Source: Sclerotiophoma versabilis (lineage: Eukaryota; Ascomycota; Dothideomycetes; Pleosporales; Didymellaceae). From it: 64,000 nucleotides of DNA. The position numbers and the translations under genes were made by a program. The notes under the pieces were generated by a model. That model had not been told where the DNA came from and did not search any database. It was given only the letters and a program-made list of their open reading frames with translations. Positions within the stretch are counted from its first letter, which is position 1, and the number at the start of each line of letters is the position of its first letter. This document shows, piece by piece, positions 35,901 to 47,683 of the stretch. The stretch lies in the NCBI GenBank assembly GCA_012274445.1, contig JAAROD010000049.1, positions 1,054,001 to 1,118,000 of the forward strand, read 5' to 3'.

Positions 35901-38900
35901 ATGGTATTCCTCGGCATATACCGCGCACTCTACGATTATGTGCCCCAGGGCGACAACGAAATTGCGCTGACCGAGGGCGACTTACTCATGGTCCTGGAGA
36001 AGTCGGCTGACGACGACTGGTGGAAGGCCAAGAAGAAGGGCCACGACGGAGAGGAGGAAGAGCCTGAGGGCCTGATCCCAAACAACTACATCGAGGAGGT
36101 ATGTCGACATGGGCCGAGACCACCGCACCTCAGACCAGCCATTGACAATGCTTCACTAGGCCCCTCCTGTCTCACAAGCCAAAGCTCTCTACGACTACAC
36201 CCGCCAAACAGACGAAGAGCTGTCGTTCCAGGAAGACGCCGTACTCGACGTATACGACGTCTCAGATCCCGACTGGTCCCTCGTGGGCTTCGGCGGCGAC
36301 TACGGATTCGCTCCAGCAAACTACATTGAGATCATCAAGGGCGGAGTGCCGCCAGCAGCGGCAGCAGCAACAGCAGCAACAGCAGCAACAATCAGATCAC
36401 CAGGCCTGCCTCCACGCCGTCCTGCAGCTCCCGAATCCGACGACGAGCAGGACCCCCCGACACCAGACAGCCCTCCACACCCGAGTCCCGCTGCTGCTCT
36501 TGCCGGTATCATTCAGAAGAAGTCTGAGCAGCAGGCAGCTCCGCGCTCAACAATCTCTCCACCACCGAACGTGGGCGCAGCCCCTCGGAAACGCGTCCAG
36601 TTCACGCCCGAAGAATCCGACGAGGATGCGCCCCCGCCTCGCCTGCCAAACCGACTCCCCTCGCAGTCATTCTCGCCTGAACCGCAATATGCTTCTGCAC
36701 GCTCACCTTCGCCTGATCGAATCAGGCCCCCTCCAAACCGAAGCGTCACCTTCGATCCCTACGACCCCCCGCCACGCGACAAATCACCCAACACGCCCCT
36801 CTCAGGCTCTGGCTACCACCTGTACAACATTTATGAGTATCTGACTCAGCCCGGGAAGAACAAGAAAATGCCTGTTACGTTGGGCATCAACATTCCTAGG
36901 GGCATGATCATGATTGCGCCCGAAAAAGCGCGCGACGGAGCGCAGGAGGAATGGTCTGCGAATAAAATGGAATACTATTCGCAGGAGGGAAAGCACATCT
37001 TCATGGAGTTGAAGCAGCCTAGCAAGAGCGTGGATTTCCACTGCGGAGCTAAGGATACAGCGACTGAGATCATGTCAGCTCTTGGAGAATTGGCTGGTGC
37101 TGCCAAGGGCGCTGGTTTGCGCGAGGTGCTGGCTGCTGGCTCTGGACACTCCAACGTACAAAAGAAGGGTGTTATGCTCTTCGACTTCATGGCCCAAGGC
37201 GATGACGAGGTCACGGTCGGCCTTGGTGACGAAATCTTGGTTCTCGACGATTCTGCCAGTGACGAGTGGTGGAAAGTCCGGCGGTTGAAGAACGGCAAGG
37301 AGGGTGTTGTTCCTGCTAACTACGTCGAGGTTACAGAGACCGTCCCTCTTTCGACCCCTGCAGGCATCGCTCGATCCGGAACGAATGCTGGCCGATCGGT
37401 TGTAGACCAGAATAGGCGGGAGGAAGAAGAGATGGCTCGTCAATCTGCGAGACGAGACAGGCCAAAGGGTGATGCACGAAGTGATCAGGTAGGGCCCGGT
37501 CTGCCTTTACCCGCCCGTGGTTCTAGTCTTCTGCAAACAAGCTCTGACCATCGTCGTACTTCACAGAGATCAAGCATGCGCGAGAGCTCCACCAGAGACT
37601 CAAAATCGTCAGCGTCCAAGTCATCTTCGTCGAAATCTTCCTCGAAGCCGAGTGAGTGTGCCTCTAACATCATCTATACTTTACTAATAACTCTCCAGAC
37701 CCTGCGAAGCTACGTACATGGACTGATCGATCGGGCTCATTCAAGGTTGAAGCCGAGTTCCTCCTGCTCAAAGATGGCAAAATCCATTTGCACAAAGTCA
37801 ATGGTGTCAAGATTGCTGTGCCTGTTACAAAAATGTCTGTGGAGGACCTGGAGTATATTGAGAATGCCACAGGTGTGTCCTTGGACGATGACAAACCACT
37901 CTCAGAGATCAAACGGAGAAGCACGATTCGTGCCAACGACAGAGCTGCAACTTCGTCGCCTGGAATATCGGTACAGAAGAAGCCAAGCTACGACTGGTTT
38001 GACTTCTTCCTGAAGTGCGGTGTCAATCCTCAGATCTGTGAGCGTTACGCTCAAGCATTCGAGAAGGATCAGATGGACGAAGAGAACTTACCTGATATTA
38101 CTCCTGCGCTTCTTCGCACACTAGGTTTGAAAGAAGGTGATATCCTTCGTGTCACAAAACATCTCGATGCCCAATTCAACCGTAGTGGTGGCGAAGCTAG
38201 CACAGATGGTGGTGCTGGAGGCTTATTCTCTGGTCCTGGAGGCACATTGCGAAACAACACCCGGAAGGGACGTCCAGCTCCACCCGTGGAAACGAACAAC
38301 GAGATTGATCCCAAGGCGTTCGAGCAGAAGTCTGACGACGCAGTCAAGAAGCCCATGGATGCGACAAAAACGCCATTGGCATCTGCTCCTGTTCCAAGCA
38401 AGAAATCAGAGGGAGCCGATGGGTTTGACGATAATGCATGGGACGTCAAGCCTGCAAGATCGACCTTAGCAGCGCCACCGCCAGCAGCGTCGCCACCGCC
38501 GACCCAGACAGCACAGAAACCACCTGCTCTTACGGGCTCAATGAATGACCTCTCTCTGCTAGACATGCCCGCACTGAAGCCCGAAGAATTACCAAAGGCA
38601 CCAGAGCCAACACCAGCCCCAGCTCCAGCACAAACACCTGCGCCTGCTCCTGCTCCTGCCCAACAACCACAACCTACAGGCGCCACGATGTCTCTCTTTG
38701 AACAAGTTGCGGCCATCAAGGCGCTAACACAGCCTCAGAACATGGCACCACCAAGAATGCGGCCACAAGCACCCCAGCAGTCAGGGCCTGGTGGTCTCAT
38801 CGCACCTCCACCCCAGCGATCATCTTCTGCACCGCAGAACCCGCTACAGAACAGTGCTTTCGGTCCTCCGTCAGCTCTCATGCCTCAACTTACCGGCTAT

Positions 38901-39576
38901 CAAGGCAACCAAAACATGCCCCAGATGGCCCCTTCCGGGCAGAGCATGAGCGATCAGCAGAGCATGCTGAACATGCAACGTATGCAACAGCAAATGACTG
39001 GCTTCCCACAACAGAATTCTGGCTTCAACAACTTCCAGCAAAATGGACTTATGCCTCAACCGACCGGTTTCCAACAATCACAAAATGGCTTTGCACCATT
39101 CCAGCAACCACAACCTATCGGTTTCCAGCAGCCGATGCAAACTGGATTTAGTCAGCCAGGCTTCCAACAAGGCTTTGGCAACGGCAGTCCCTTCGCAGAC
39201 CCACCACGGGCGCCTTTCCAACCTCAGCCGACCGGTTTCAACGGCTTCCAGCCGTCGCCGCTGAATCCTCAGGCTACAGACATCAACCAGTTCCTTCCGC
39301 CTGCTATTCAGCCTCAGCCTACCGGCTTCGGACAAAGCCCACCACCCATGCCACCAATGCCACCGATGCCGTCAATGCCTACAGCGCAGCCGTTGGTGCC
39401 GCAGAAGACTGGCCCGCCTCCTCCTATTCGATTTGGAGTACAACCGGCAAAGAAGCTGACGCCGCAGCCAACAGGGAAGGCCAGTCTTGCAAATGCTAGT
39501 AAGTCTCTATGTTGTATGTTTAGTTAACCTGAAGCTAATACTTGTTTCAGCTCCTCAAAACCCATTCGGCTTTTAA
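35901..39576 (+). CDS. SLA1: Actin cytoskeleton-regulatory protein Sla1
   Basis: Endocytic coat adaptor that couples cargo and clathrin to WASP/Arp2/3 at actin patches. Exons: 35901-36098, 36160-37488, 37567-37651, 37699-39498, 39551-39576 (1145 aa). Domains in order: SH3-1 (GIYRALYDYVPQGDNEIALT), SH3-2 (QAKALYDYTRQTDEELSF) split from it by intron 1, a Pro-rich linker, a PH-like segment (YHLYNIYEYLTQPGKNKKMP, near 286-395), SH3-3 (GVMLFDFMAQGDDEVTVG, near 400-457), SHD1 (LRTWTDRSGSFKVEAEF, near 540), and the SAM-like SHD2 (YDWFDFFLKCGVNPQICERY, near 630). The tail carries many LxxQxTG-type repeats (LMPQLTG, LMPQPTG, LVPQKTG, LTPQPTG), sites for Ark/Prk-family kinases in yeast. The last exon gives the typical ending NPFGF. 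Intron 2 (78 bp) is in frame and stop-free. Confidence 0.96.
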
Positions 39577-40840
39577 TCATATGTTAGTTTCCTGGCCACT
39601 ACTTTTTACCTCTGACTTGGACATGGGCTCTGAATCGTTATGTGACAACGTCGCACATCCGCATGTATATACTTCTATCGTGATCTCTGTTTACACCAGG
39701 AGAAATTGGTAGAGCTGGATCAAATTATATCGTATTGTCTGAAGCAGCCAAAGATCGTGTTATGTTTGCGTGTTTTATTCTACGATTCGATTGTGTTGTA
39801 ATTTGCATTCGAAGCACGTGTCCTGAGGCTGAGCATGACATTCGGAAGACAGTAGCATGGGGCGGGAGCAATACGGGCTGCGAGCACAATCGGACCTTTT
39901 CCGCCTCAAATATCATGCGGTCGCTGCTTGCCATAGCTGAAGCCTGTGATGACTGTTCTCATGCCTGAAGGCTGTCAGCGCATGGCATTGACGTTTCGGC
40001 GATCAAGCACCGTGTGACGACAGCCAGACAGCCAGACGTCCAGTTACCTTCCCCCTGCTTTACCAAGCCACCAAGCTTTTGCTGAGTGGAGCTTAGCAAC
40101 GCATCGGTGGAGTCGCAGTGGCTGAGCCGTGGTGCGCGATTCATCGAACTCTGACTGACGTAGCGTCTGCGCCGCAAGCGTTCAATGGACGCTCTTCCAT
40201 CCAACATACGCGCGTCAACTCCTTGCGCCTCGGCTTCCGTTTATATCAAAAATTTGAAGCAATTCGGTGCTTCCGCGCAAGGCACGACGAGCTGGCGAAG
40301 AATTTGAAGAGAGAGCAAGCCACAACCCTGCGCAGCGACAGCTGACGAATACCAACACAGGCGGGTCATTTGCGCCAATTGCAATACGGTCAGGCGCAGG
40401 GATGGACGTGTGGCTAATGCGATGTGCCCAATATGACCGAAGGGCCAGATGATGCGCCTTCTCCGCTCCACGCCGATAGCAGCTGAGCGGTCGTCTTTAA
40501 AGCCCGCAGGGTTCCCTCCTGGTCCACTCGTCTCTTCCTAAGCTCCATCTCAAACCTCATCTCTTACATCGCGACTTCCAATTGTTGCGCATATCTACCG
40601 AGACACTTTCGACTCGACTCGGCTCGCTTCGCTCGTGCATCCTCTTAAGCTTTCGCCCAGCACTCGCAACACTTGGCTTCCGGGGCTTTCCCCGCGCTTC
40701 TGTGCTATTGCATCACCATCCCGCGCAGATTTAACGAACGGCGCATTTATATCGCAAAGTGAAGCTTGACATCGATAAGCTACTGCGATCACTCCCGAGC
40801 TCACTTTCTGAGACACTCGAACAAGTAGAACGCAACCACA
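39577..40840. other. Intergenic upstream of the CYSTM-like gene
   Basis: 1.26 kb. The last 300 bp before the ATG are rich in CT/CGAC-type motifs (e.g. CGACTCGACTCGGCTCGCTTCG around 40610-40632), as in highly expressed fungal promoters. No gene recognised. Confidence 0.45.
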
Positions 40841-41169
40841 ATGTCAGCACAGGGCTATTACAACCAGGGACCTGCTCCCCAATACCCCCAGCAAGCGTAA
40901 GCCGTCTCCGACCACCAGTTGCGCAAGCCCTACTGACTCCAAACAGGTACGGGCCCCCACCTGGTCAATATCAGGCTGGTCCTCCAATGGGTTATCAGCA
41001 ACAGCCAGTGCAGCCGATGTATGCACCACAGCAAGCACCTCCTCCCCGCCAGAAGAAGGACAGGGGCTGCCTCGCCAGCTGTCTGGCAGTACTCTGCTGT
41101 TGTTTCGTGTGCGAGGAGGGATGTGAGTGCTGTATTGACTGCTGCGAATGCGCCGAGGACTGCTGTTAA
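40841..41169 (+). CDS. Small Cys-rich membrane-anchored protein, CYSTM-like
   Basis: Two exons, 40841-40896 and 40947-41169, 92 aa. The N-terminal 60 residues are Gln/Pro/Tyr/Gly-rich (GYYNQGPAPQYPQQ, GPPPGQYQAGPPMGYQQQP). After RQKKDRG the C-terminus is a Cys-rich hydrophobic segment: CLASCLAVLCCCFVCEEG followed by CECCIDCCECAEDCC. This architecture matches CYSTM (cysteine-rich transmembrane module) proteins, which are tail-anchored at the plasma membrane and linked to stress tolerance in yeast and plants. The 50-bp intron (GTAAGC..AAACAG) splits the Ala codon in QQAYGPPPG. A long CT-rich leader precedes the ATG, in keeping with strong expression (inference). Confidence 0.85.
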
Positions 41170-42840
41170 GCATCACATTACGACGATCGCACAACAAGAG
41201 GGTGGAGGCCGTTCAAGAGGACAATAACGCGTGAAGGTTGTCGAAGAGTTGAACGGCCTGATTAGGAGCGCAGATGGTTGCACGAATCAAGATTTTTATG
41301 TTTGGTGGGACGGAAACGGATATACCTGACACTTGTGTCTTCTCCTTGTTATGACTTTTTATGCTCTACTCAAATTCTAATCAGAACTTGTTTCGCTCTC
41401 TGCTTCTTGCTCTGGGTGGATCCTCTTGTGGATTTGCATCCCTTTTCAGCCGTCTTCATTGCGTTTGCTGTCCTGCCTCTTGCGTCTTTTTCGACGAACT
41501 TTTGAACCTTGGCTTCGATTGAAAGTTCGACCTTGACTGAGCTTGAACATTCCAGGAACGACCTAGGAGTCAGTCAATCAGCATACCGACCCAATGGCCA
41601 GATCTAGGGAAACTCAGAATTCACTCGTAAGCGGTGACGAGTGCAGAGCGGATAGTAAAGCGAGATTTCGGGTGAGCAAATTGCAAACTCCTTAGCCTAC
41701 ATCCATGGAGAGGGTTGAGTACCTCCAGGTCGTACTAATATCCTTTAGTATCCATAGAAGCTGCCAAGAGATATGTAGACGGCTCTATTGCTTTTCCAAT
41801 CTCAATCCTCGCGGACGCGATGGAGTAGGCGTGTAAGTTTGTTTTCTTTTCCTTGCCCGGCCTTGGATAGCCGCACAAGTACGCGCTTGATTTCCCGTTC
41901 ATGACTATAATCATCTCATCCACTCATTCCTTAGTTTTGGCTTCTTTCCGAGACCAAGAATCTGGCGCAGAACACTTGATCTGTTGAAGTTATCGTTATG
42001 GGTCCTATAGGTAGCGTGTTTATGGTACTCTGAGGGCGCGATTGTCAATGCCGAAGAAGTGCGCTACATCTGCGGCCTTCTTTGCTCGTTCCTTTACGTT
42101 CTTCGTCTCGACTTTGGCAGCATCGTATCTGGATTCTTGCCACTTCTCCTTCTTCTCCTTCTTCTCCTTCTTCGTCTCCTCATTCTCATCGATACTTTCC
42201 GCTTGTCTGAGTTTTCATTATTTCTTGCCTGTGTTGACCTTGTTGCTTTTCTTTCTCTAGTCTCGAGCACTTAGCCAGGCTTGCTTTGCCTTCCTCGCTC
42301 TCTTGTTACATGTCGTATCTCCTTCTCTTTTTCTCCACAACTCCAAGCCCCTCCTCGCTGCATGCTCGCTCATGTACAACTTCTCCCTTGGATTCTGAAT
42401 CTTTCATAGCGTGCTTGCTCGTCACAGACCACCGTGTTGAAGCCTGTCGTCGACGTTCCGCAGGCGGCGTGCTCGCCAAGCCTTGAAGCTACGATCTTGA
42501 AAACCCAAGCAATGACCTGAGGTCGTCTTCGCTATCTCGTTGGTTTATGAGGTGGGGATAAGATCAAAGCGTTCCTGACGATAGCAAGAAAGGGCATGTG
42601 AAGTGTAGATCAATCTTTTAGTACATTTGACGGTGCTAGAAGTGTACATTGCAGTGCCATACCATAGCCATGGGGGTACTGGTGGTGAATGTATGCTGAA
42701 CGACCCAGGAGGCAGTCAAGATGTCCAAATCCGAGAGTAAAAACGGGGAAATCCAAGATCCAAACCACGACAGATGATAAGAAACCATCAGACACCAAAG
42801 CAAATCTCTGCAACCGCAGGATTCTTTCTAGTAATTTACC

Positions 42841-42862
42841 AAAAAAAAAAAAAAAAAAAAAA
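42841..42862. repeat. A22 homopolymer
   Basis: Twenty-two consecutive A on the plus strand, in intergenic DNA. Confidence 0.95.
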
Positions 42863-42992
42863 GCACACGTCAGTCAGACCTTGGAGATGATACCCAGGGG
42901 GGCGCGAACAGTCAGTCCCTACACACGCCAATTTTTGAACCCGACGATAATACCAACATCTCGCTAACACGCAGAGCAAAGATACAGCACCC

Positions 42993-43008
42993 GGGGGGGG
43001 GGGGGGGG
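42993..43008. repeat. G16 homopolymer
   Basis: Sixteen consecutive G, 130 bp after the A22 run; unusual length for G tracts. Confidence 0.95.
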
Positions 43009-43466
43009 TTCCAACGCTTTGCTCTTCCTGAAGACGACATCCAGATCTAGCGTCGGCCCAGATCATCTCAGTAGAATCACCGGTGTATCAACACAATCAT
43101 AGTGCAGAATCAGCGCTATATATTGCTTCGCCATGCTCAGCCCTGCTTCCTCGATGCATACCAATCACACCATACGACTAGAGTCCCACAGTACTAGCTA
43201 CGTCTGCGCTGCATTATCAAGCTGACCCTTGTAATCTCACGCTGATGCTAGGCATGCTGGAACGGTGCTATTGATTCTATTGGTTTAGGTGTATTGTGGA
43301 GGGACTAGCACGGATGGGTAGTATGGTAAGGATTGTTTTTTTTTTTATAAAAAATTCTGGCGAATTGGGCGGTGTGTAGTTATGAAGCTTAGAAACCAAA
43401 AACTGAGATGTAAAGCGTGGAGGTATTCTGATCGCCAGAGTAGGCTGGTTTGGAGATGCAGCTTGA

Positions 43467-43494
43467 GATAGATAGATAGATAGATAGATAGATA
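43467..43494. repeat. (GATA)7 microsatellite
   Basis: Seven perfect GATA units just downstream of the coiled-coil gene's stop codon. Confidence 0.95.
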
Positions 43495-43591
43495 AGATGG
43501 AGGAGGAAGCGGTTTTATTTAGCTATAGTGGATTGACGGGGTTTGGATTTGCTAACAAAATCTACTTTACCCATGTGAAAATAGCGATTGA

Positions 43592-44734
43592 CTAATATGT
43601 ACTTGGACGATGTTGAGCATCTTTGGGCTTTTCTTCTTCGATGCTTTCTACCACTTCGTCTCTGTCTTGCCCTCCCTCTTCCTCGTCCCCATCCTGATCC
43701 CCATCGAGTACAAATCCAGCATCACCCGACAAATCCCCACCGATCTCACCCCCTTCCTCAAACCCGGGGCACTCCCACAAGGGCGCGAGAGCCATGTCAT
43801 CCACACAGCGCTGGAGCCACGCCATGGACCAATCCTGTAACCTCTTCTCCTCATCGCGCTGCAAGCGGTCAAGCCGAAACTGCTGAATCGCGACGGTGCG
43901 CCAGCGGATCTCCTCGTCTCTGGCTGCGAGCTGCGCGCGCGACGAGTCCCGCACCCGAGCGATTTCCTTCGCGTTGTCTGCGATTTCGGCGCGCAGCGTT
44001 GAGATGACGTGCTGTGCTTCTTCTAGCAGGTCGTGGGCTTCTGTGAGTTCGCGCTCGAGCGAGTGGGTGTCATCGGTGGCTGGTGGGCGGAGGGCGCGGA
44101 TTGAGTTTCGCCAGTTGATGTTTTCGCGTTCGAGGTCTGCGTTGCGGCGCTGGAGGTCGTGGATGTGCTGCTGCAGGTCGGTGGTGGCGTGCTGGCGGGC
44201 GTGGTGGTGGCGCTGCATATCCGCGTTTTGGCGCTCGAGGGTCCTGTTGTGCGCTGCAAGGTTGTTGTTGGAAGACCGCAGGTTGTTGACTAGGAGCTGG
44301 AGACGGGCGTTGGAGGTACTGAGGGCATTGTTCTGGTCGCGCTGGGTTTGGATGCTATCCTGGTATCCAAGGATGAAAGTTGTGAGCTTCTCCTTGTCTT
44401 GTGAGGCCTGGGAGGTCTTCGGTACATGTTTTTGGACGGCGTCGCCGTCAAAGTCGATGTGCGTGGCCGTGGAGAAGCGGTTGCTGCGAAGAAACAGCGG
44501 AGCCAAAGGACACAAGATAAAGGCCACGACGAGGAGCCAAAAAATACTATAGGAAACGACATCAAACCAAGCGTGATTGGCGGGCAGGGGGGAAGTGGCA
44601 CCCTGGAGGTACTCAAGAGAGCGACAATCGAAGGAAGGAATGTGGCTCACCACTGATCCATTGTGGAAGTCTGTCATGTAGGGCACTGTATCCGGGAGGT
44701 ATTCAATACATTCTTCTTCTAGAGGACAGAACAT
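43592..44734 (-). CDS. Single-pass membrane protein with long coiled coil, unknown function
   Basis: Single exon, 380 aa, ATG 44734. Residues 1-55 contain several Cys and acidic residues (CPLEEECIEYLP). One hydrophobic helix follows (YSIFWLLVVAFILCPLAPLF, near 61-80). Residues 110-320 are heptad-like and Gln/Asn/Arg/Glu-rich (LSTSNARLQLLVNNLRSSNN, HIHDLQRRNADLERENINWR), a predicted coiled coil, with a His patch (RHHHARQH). The C-terminus is acidic (DGDQDGDEEEGGQDRDEVVE). No catalytic motif is visible. It could be a membrane-tethered scaffold, but no family is recognised. A single long ORF with coherent amphipathic pattern supports a real gene. Confidence 0.7.
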   Translation of the reverse strand: MFCPLEEECIEYLPDTVPYMTDFHNGSVVSHIPSFDCRSLEYLQGATSPLPANHAWFDVVSYSIFWLLVVAFILCPLAPLFLRSNRFSTATHIDFDGDAVQKHVPKTSQASQDKEKLTTFILGYQDSIQTQRDQNNALSTSNARLQLLVNNLRSSNNNLAAHNRTLERQNADMQRHHHARQHATTDLQQHIHDLQRRNADLERENINWRNSIRALRPPATDDTHSLERELTEAHDLLEEAQHVISTLRAEIADNAKEIARVRDSSRAQLAARDEEIRWRTVAIQQFRLDRLQRDEEKRLQDWSMAWLQRCVDDMALAPLWECPGFEEGGEIGGDLSGDAGFVLDGDQDGDEEEGGQDRDEVVESIEEEKPKDAQHRPSTY

Positions 44735-44971
44735 AATGGATTAGCAGACTGTGGAAATTGGAGTCAGGCGGTGGCTATGCTTTTATATGAATTGTGCGTG
44801 GAACTGAGTATGGAAGCGAATGTCGAACCATGGGGAGATTTTCTTTTCTAGAACACTGTAGTCTTTAAATATTGGATCTGGTCGCGAGACCCTCCACAGC
44901 TTTTGTACCTACGCTCAAGGTCCAACTACAATAATGTGTACCAGGTTCACGAAACGCTTGCTTGTCCATGT

Positions 44972-47683
44972 CTACTCGTCGAGCTGAACGTAGTTGGCAG
45001 GGAACAGACCAGACGCTCCGTTGTAGCTTCCGAGCCACCAGTCCTCGTCAGGAAATTCCTATGGTCGATTAGTCCGTGATTTATCTGGGGCAGAATTTGA
45101 CGACTTACAATGCCTGTGATTGTGGCGCCCTCGGGGAAGCTCAGCTCGTTATCTTCAGCAGCATCGTAATCGTAGATGGCGGTAGCGGTAGGGCCAGAGC
45201 CACCAGCAGCTCGTGGGGCGGCCGCCGGAGGCTCGACCTCTTGAGCAGATGGGTGCGACGGCAGTGGAGGAGCGGCACCTGCACTGTCATCACCCTCAAC
45301 AAGTTCGACATAGTTAGCTGGGAAGAGACCGCGCTCGCCCTGAGGGTTGGTACCCATCCACCAGTCTTCGTCAACCATATCGATATCGGTGACGTGGTCG
45401 CCCTCACGGAGCTCAACCTCATTGTCCTCGGCCTTCTCGTAGTCGTACAGAATGACGGCACGCTTGCCAGCACCAGAACCAGCACCAGCACCAGCACTGG
45501 TGTCTTCATCGTCCTGACCAGAAGAGCCGACAGCTGCGCCAACAGCGGCTCCAGCCACTGCAGCAGCTCCAAAGGTGCCTGCTGCAACAGCAAGACCAGC
45601 ACCTCGAGCAGGGTCCTTGGCCTCAACTCGCGGCTCTGGAGAGATATCACGTGCTTGCGAAGCAGCCTGGGCGAGCGAGCGGCTAGGCATGGCAGGTGGC
45701 TGCTCTTCCGCTGGCGAGAGCTGCTCTGGCTCTCTTCCACGAGCTACAGGCATAGCAATGCGGACCGGGGAGCCTGAGGGCTCAGGAGATGGACTGCGCG
45801 GCTGGCGTGGCGGCGAAGGGAGGCGCTGGGTCTGCGTTGCCGGCACGTCCTCATCGTCGGACTCGGGCTCCTTGGGACGGCTGGGCAGACCAGGCATGGG
45901 GACGCCCCGGGTACCGGCATTCGGCTTGCTCGAGTTGTCCAAAGCTGGCGGGCTTGGAGCCTGAGGCTCAGGGACAGGTCGAGATCCCGGAGCGCCCATT
46001 GGCGCGGCACCAGCAAAACGGTCCTTGAGAGAGCCGACACCACCAGCGGGTGGTGAAGCGGGTTCGTCCTGTTCTTGAGGCGCATCACCGGTGCGTTGTT
46101 CGCTGAGGTTGCTAGCTGACTGGCCTGTACGGGTAGTCTGGACAGGTGCCCATGACTTGCCAGCGTATCCGCTCTTCCAGCCACCACCTCCGCTCTGCTG
46201 GGGCTGCATCGGCGAGGTTGCAGCAGGTGTGTTGACGGCCTCTCCACGAGCGGCCTTTTTCTCTGCCCATATTTGGGCTGGGGTCTTGCCCCCCTCGTCG
46301 GCAAAGGTCTTGCTGGCGGTACCGATTGGCGCGGAAACGGCAGGCTTGGGGGCAGTGAATCCACCTGGTGCAGGAGCCTTGGTGCCGGTGAAAGCGCTGG
46401 CTCCAGCAAACTTGTTGGCGACCTTTGGCTTCGGCAGGCTGGTGAGACGCTCAGGCTGGTTGCCGAAAGCTGCGGAGCGCTCTGCGAGCGACTTGGGCCT
46501 TTCGTCGTCGTCGTCGTTGTTGTTGGAGGTGCCGGTTGCTGCTGGAGAGATGCCAGAAGACGGCGGTGCAGCTCCAGCCTTTGCACGGATAGCCGCAATA
46601 TCGACCTTTCCAACAGGCTCGTACGCGCCCTTGACTACGGTAGGTCTGTCGTCTTTCTGCTCCTTCGCCTGGGCCCTGATGGCTGCAATGTCGACCTTGC
46701 CAATTGGCTGATACGCGCCCTTGACGACCTCTGGACGATCGTTCTGCGACTGTGAGGGACGGGTGGTGTCGTCCCTTCCCCTGGTGAGTTCGGCCATGTT
46801 GACCGTGGTAGGCTTGTAGGCGGATCCGACCTTCTCGAGCTGCGACCTGGTGACTTCGGGAGCGTCGGCACCCCAGCCATCTGCATCCTCATCTGGTCTT
46901 GGTGCAGGCGCCCTCGCACGGCTTAGTGGGTTGAAAGCTGAGCCTCCGCCTCCGACGTTTGTGGGCGTGAAAACAGGCTTCTTCGCAGCCACCGGGGGAG
47001 GGCGGGCAGAGGAGGGGATGTCGGCACCGCCGGTGTACTTGGCGCCTGACGCATCCGACACCTTCTGGATGATCCTTTCCGGGGTGAGGTCTGCTTCGGA
47101 GCGTGCGGTGACCTGGACGTGGTAGCCCTGTTCCCAGTTAGCGCGGCTTCGAGGCAATGGCAGGGGGAGACGCACGTGGAGGAGCTTGGAGACAACACCG
47201 AGGTGGCTGCCAAAGTAGCCTTTTGTCCTCTCTGGAACGCCTTCGCCGCACTGGAGGCGTGGTTAGCAGACGAGGCGGGGGGTGGAGCATGGGCCAAGCA
47301 TACCCAGGCAATCAGGACGTTCTTGGGCAGCGACGAGTTGGGGTCCTTGACCTTGACGAAGGCGAACTGGATGCGGCCGTCGGAGAACTCGTCGATCAGG
47401 TCGAGCAGCTCACCCTCTGCCTTGGTCAGCACGCGTTCGCAGGCAGCAATTGAGCGCGCGGGGAGCGGGTCGACGTACCTCCGGTGCTCTGGACCTTCAG
47501 CACGCTCTCTTTCCCGCCGTCGTGCTGGAAGGCGCTGACGAGCGGGGCGGTGACGGCGAAGACAGCCCACTGTCCGTATGTGGGCGACTGCGCCTGGGCG
47601 CCGGACGGCGGCGGGGCGTTGACGACGTTCTGGTAGCTGCGGGTGATGTTGGGCCCGTTGGCCGAGGTGTTGAGCGAGGCCAT
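44972..47683 (-). CDS. ABP1: Actin-binding protein Abp1 (drebrin-like)
   Basis: Binds actin filaments at endocytic patches and recruits Ark/Prk kinases and Arp2/3 regulators. Exons in coding order: 47479-47683, 47304-47416, 47176-47250, 45109-47127, 44972-45058 (832 aa). The ADF/cofilin domain spans residues 1-135 (LLDLIDEFSDGRIQFAFVKV, ERTKGYFGSHLGVVSKLLH, GYHVQVTARSEADL). The middle has two near-identical units, VVKGAYQPIGKVDIAAIRAQ and VVKGAYEPVGKVDIAAIRAK, plus a diverged one (VGSAYKPTTVNMAELTRG), then Pro/Ala-rich sequence. Two SH3 domains follow (AVILYDYEKAEDNEVELREG near 691; ATAIYDYDAAEDNELSFPEG near 780); the last is completed by the final exon (EDWWLGSYNGASGLFPANYV). Intron 3 (47128-47175, 48 bp) is in frame and stop-free; removing it restores the conserved LLHGYHVQ junction. 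Confidence 0.96.

Larger units (their letters stand above)
41170..43591. other. Gene-poor interval with pyrimidine tract and simple repeats
   Basis: 2.4 kb, the longest gene-free stretch in the window. It holds a CTTCTC-rich tract (42110-42250), an A22 run, a G16 run, a T11 run (43336-43346) and a (GATA)7 array. Short open frames at 42042-42274 arise from the pyrimidine tract. Part of it may be the 3' UTR of the CYSTM-like gene or a noncoding transcript; sequence alone does not show this. Confidence 0.5.

Noticed and set aside
42042..42274. Phe/Ser-rich open frames in a pyrimidine tract
   Set aside because: Produced by CTT/CTC low complexity; no start context or homology.
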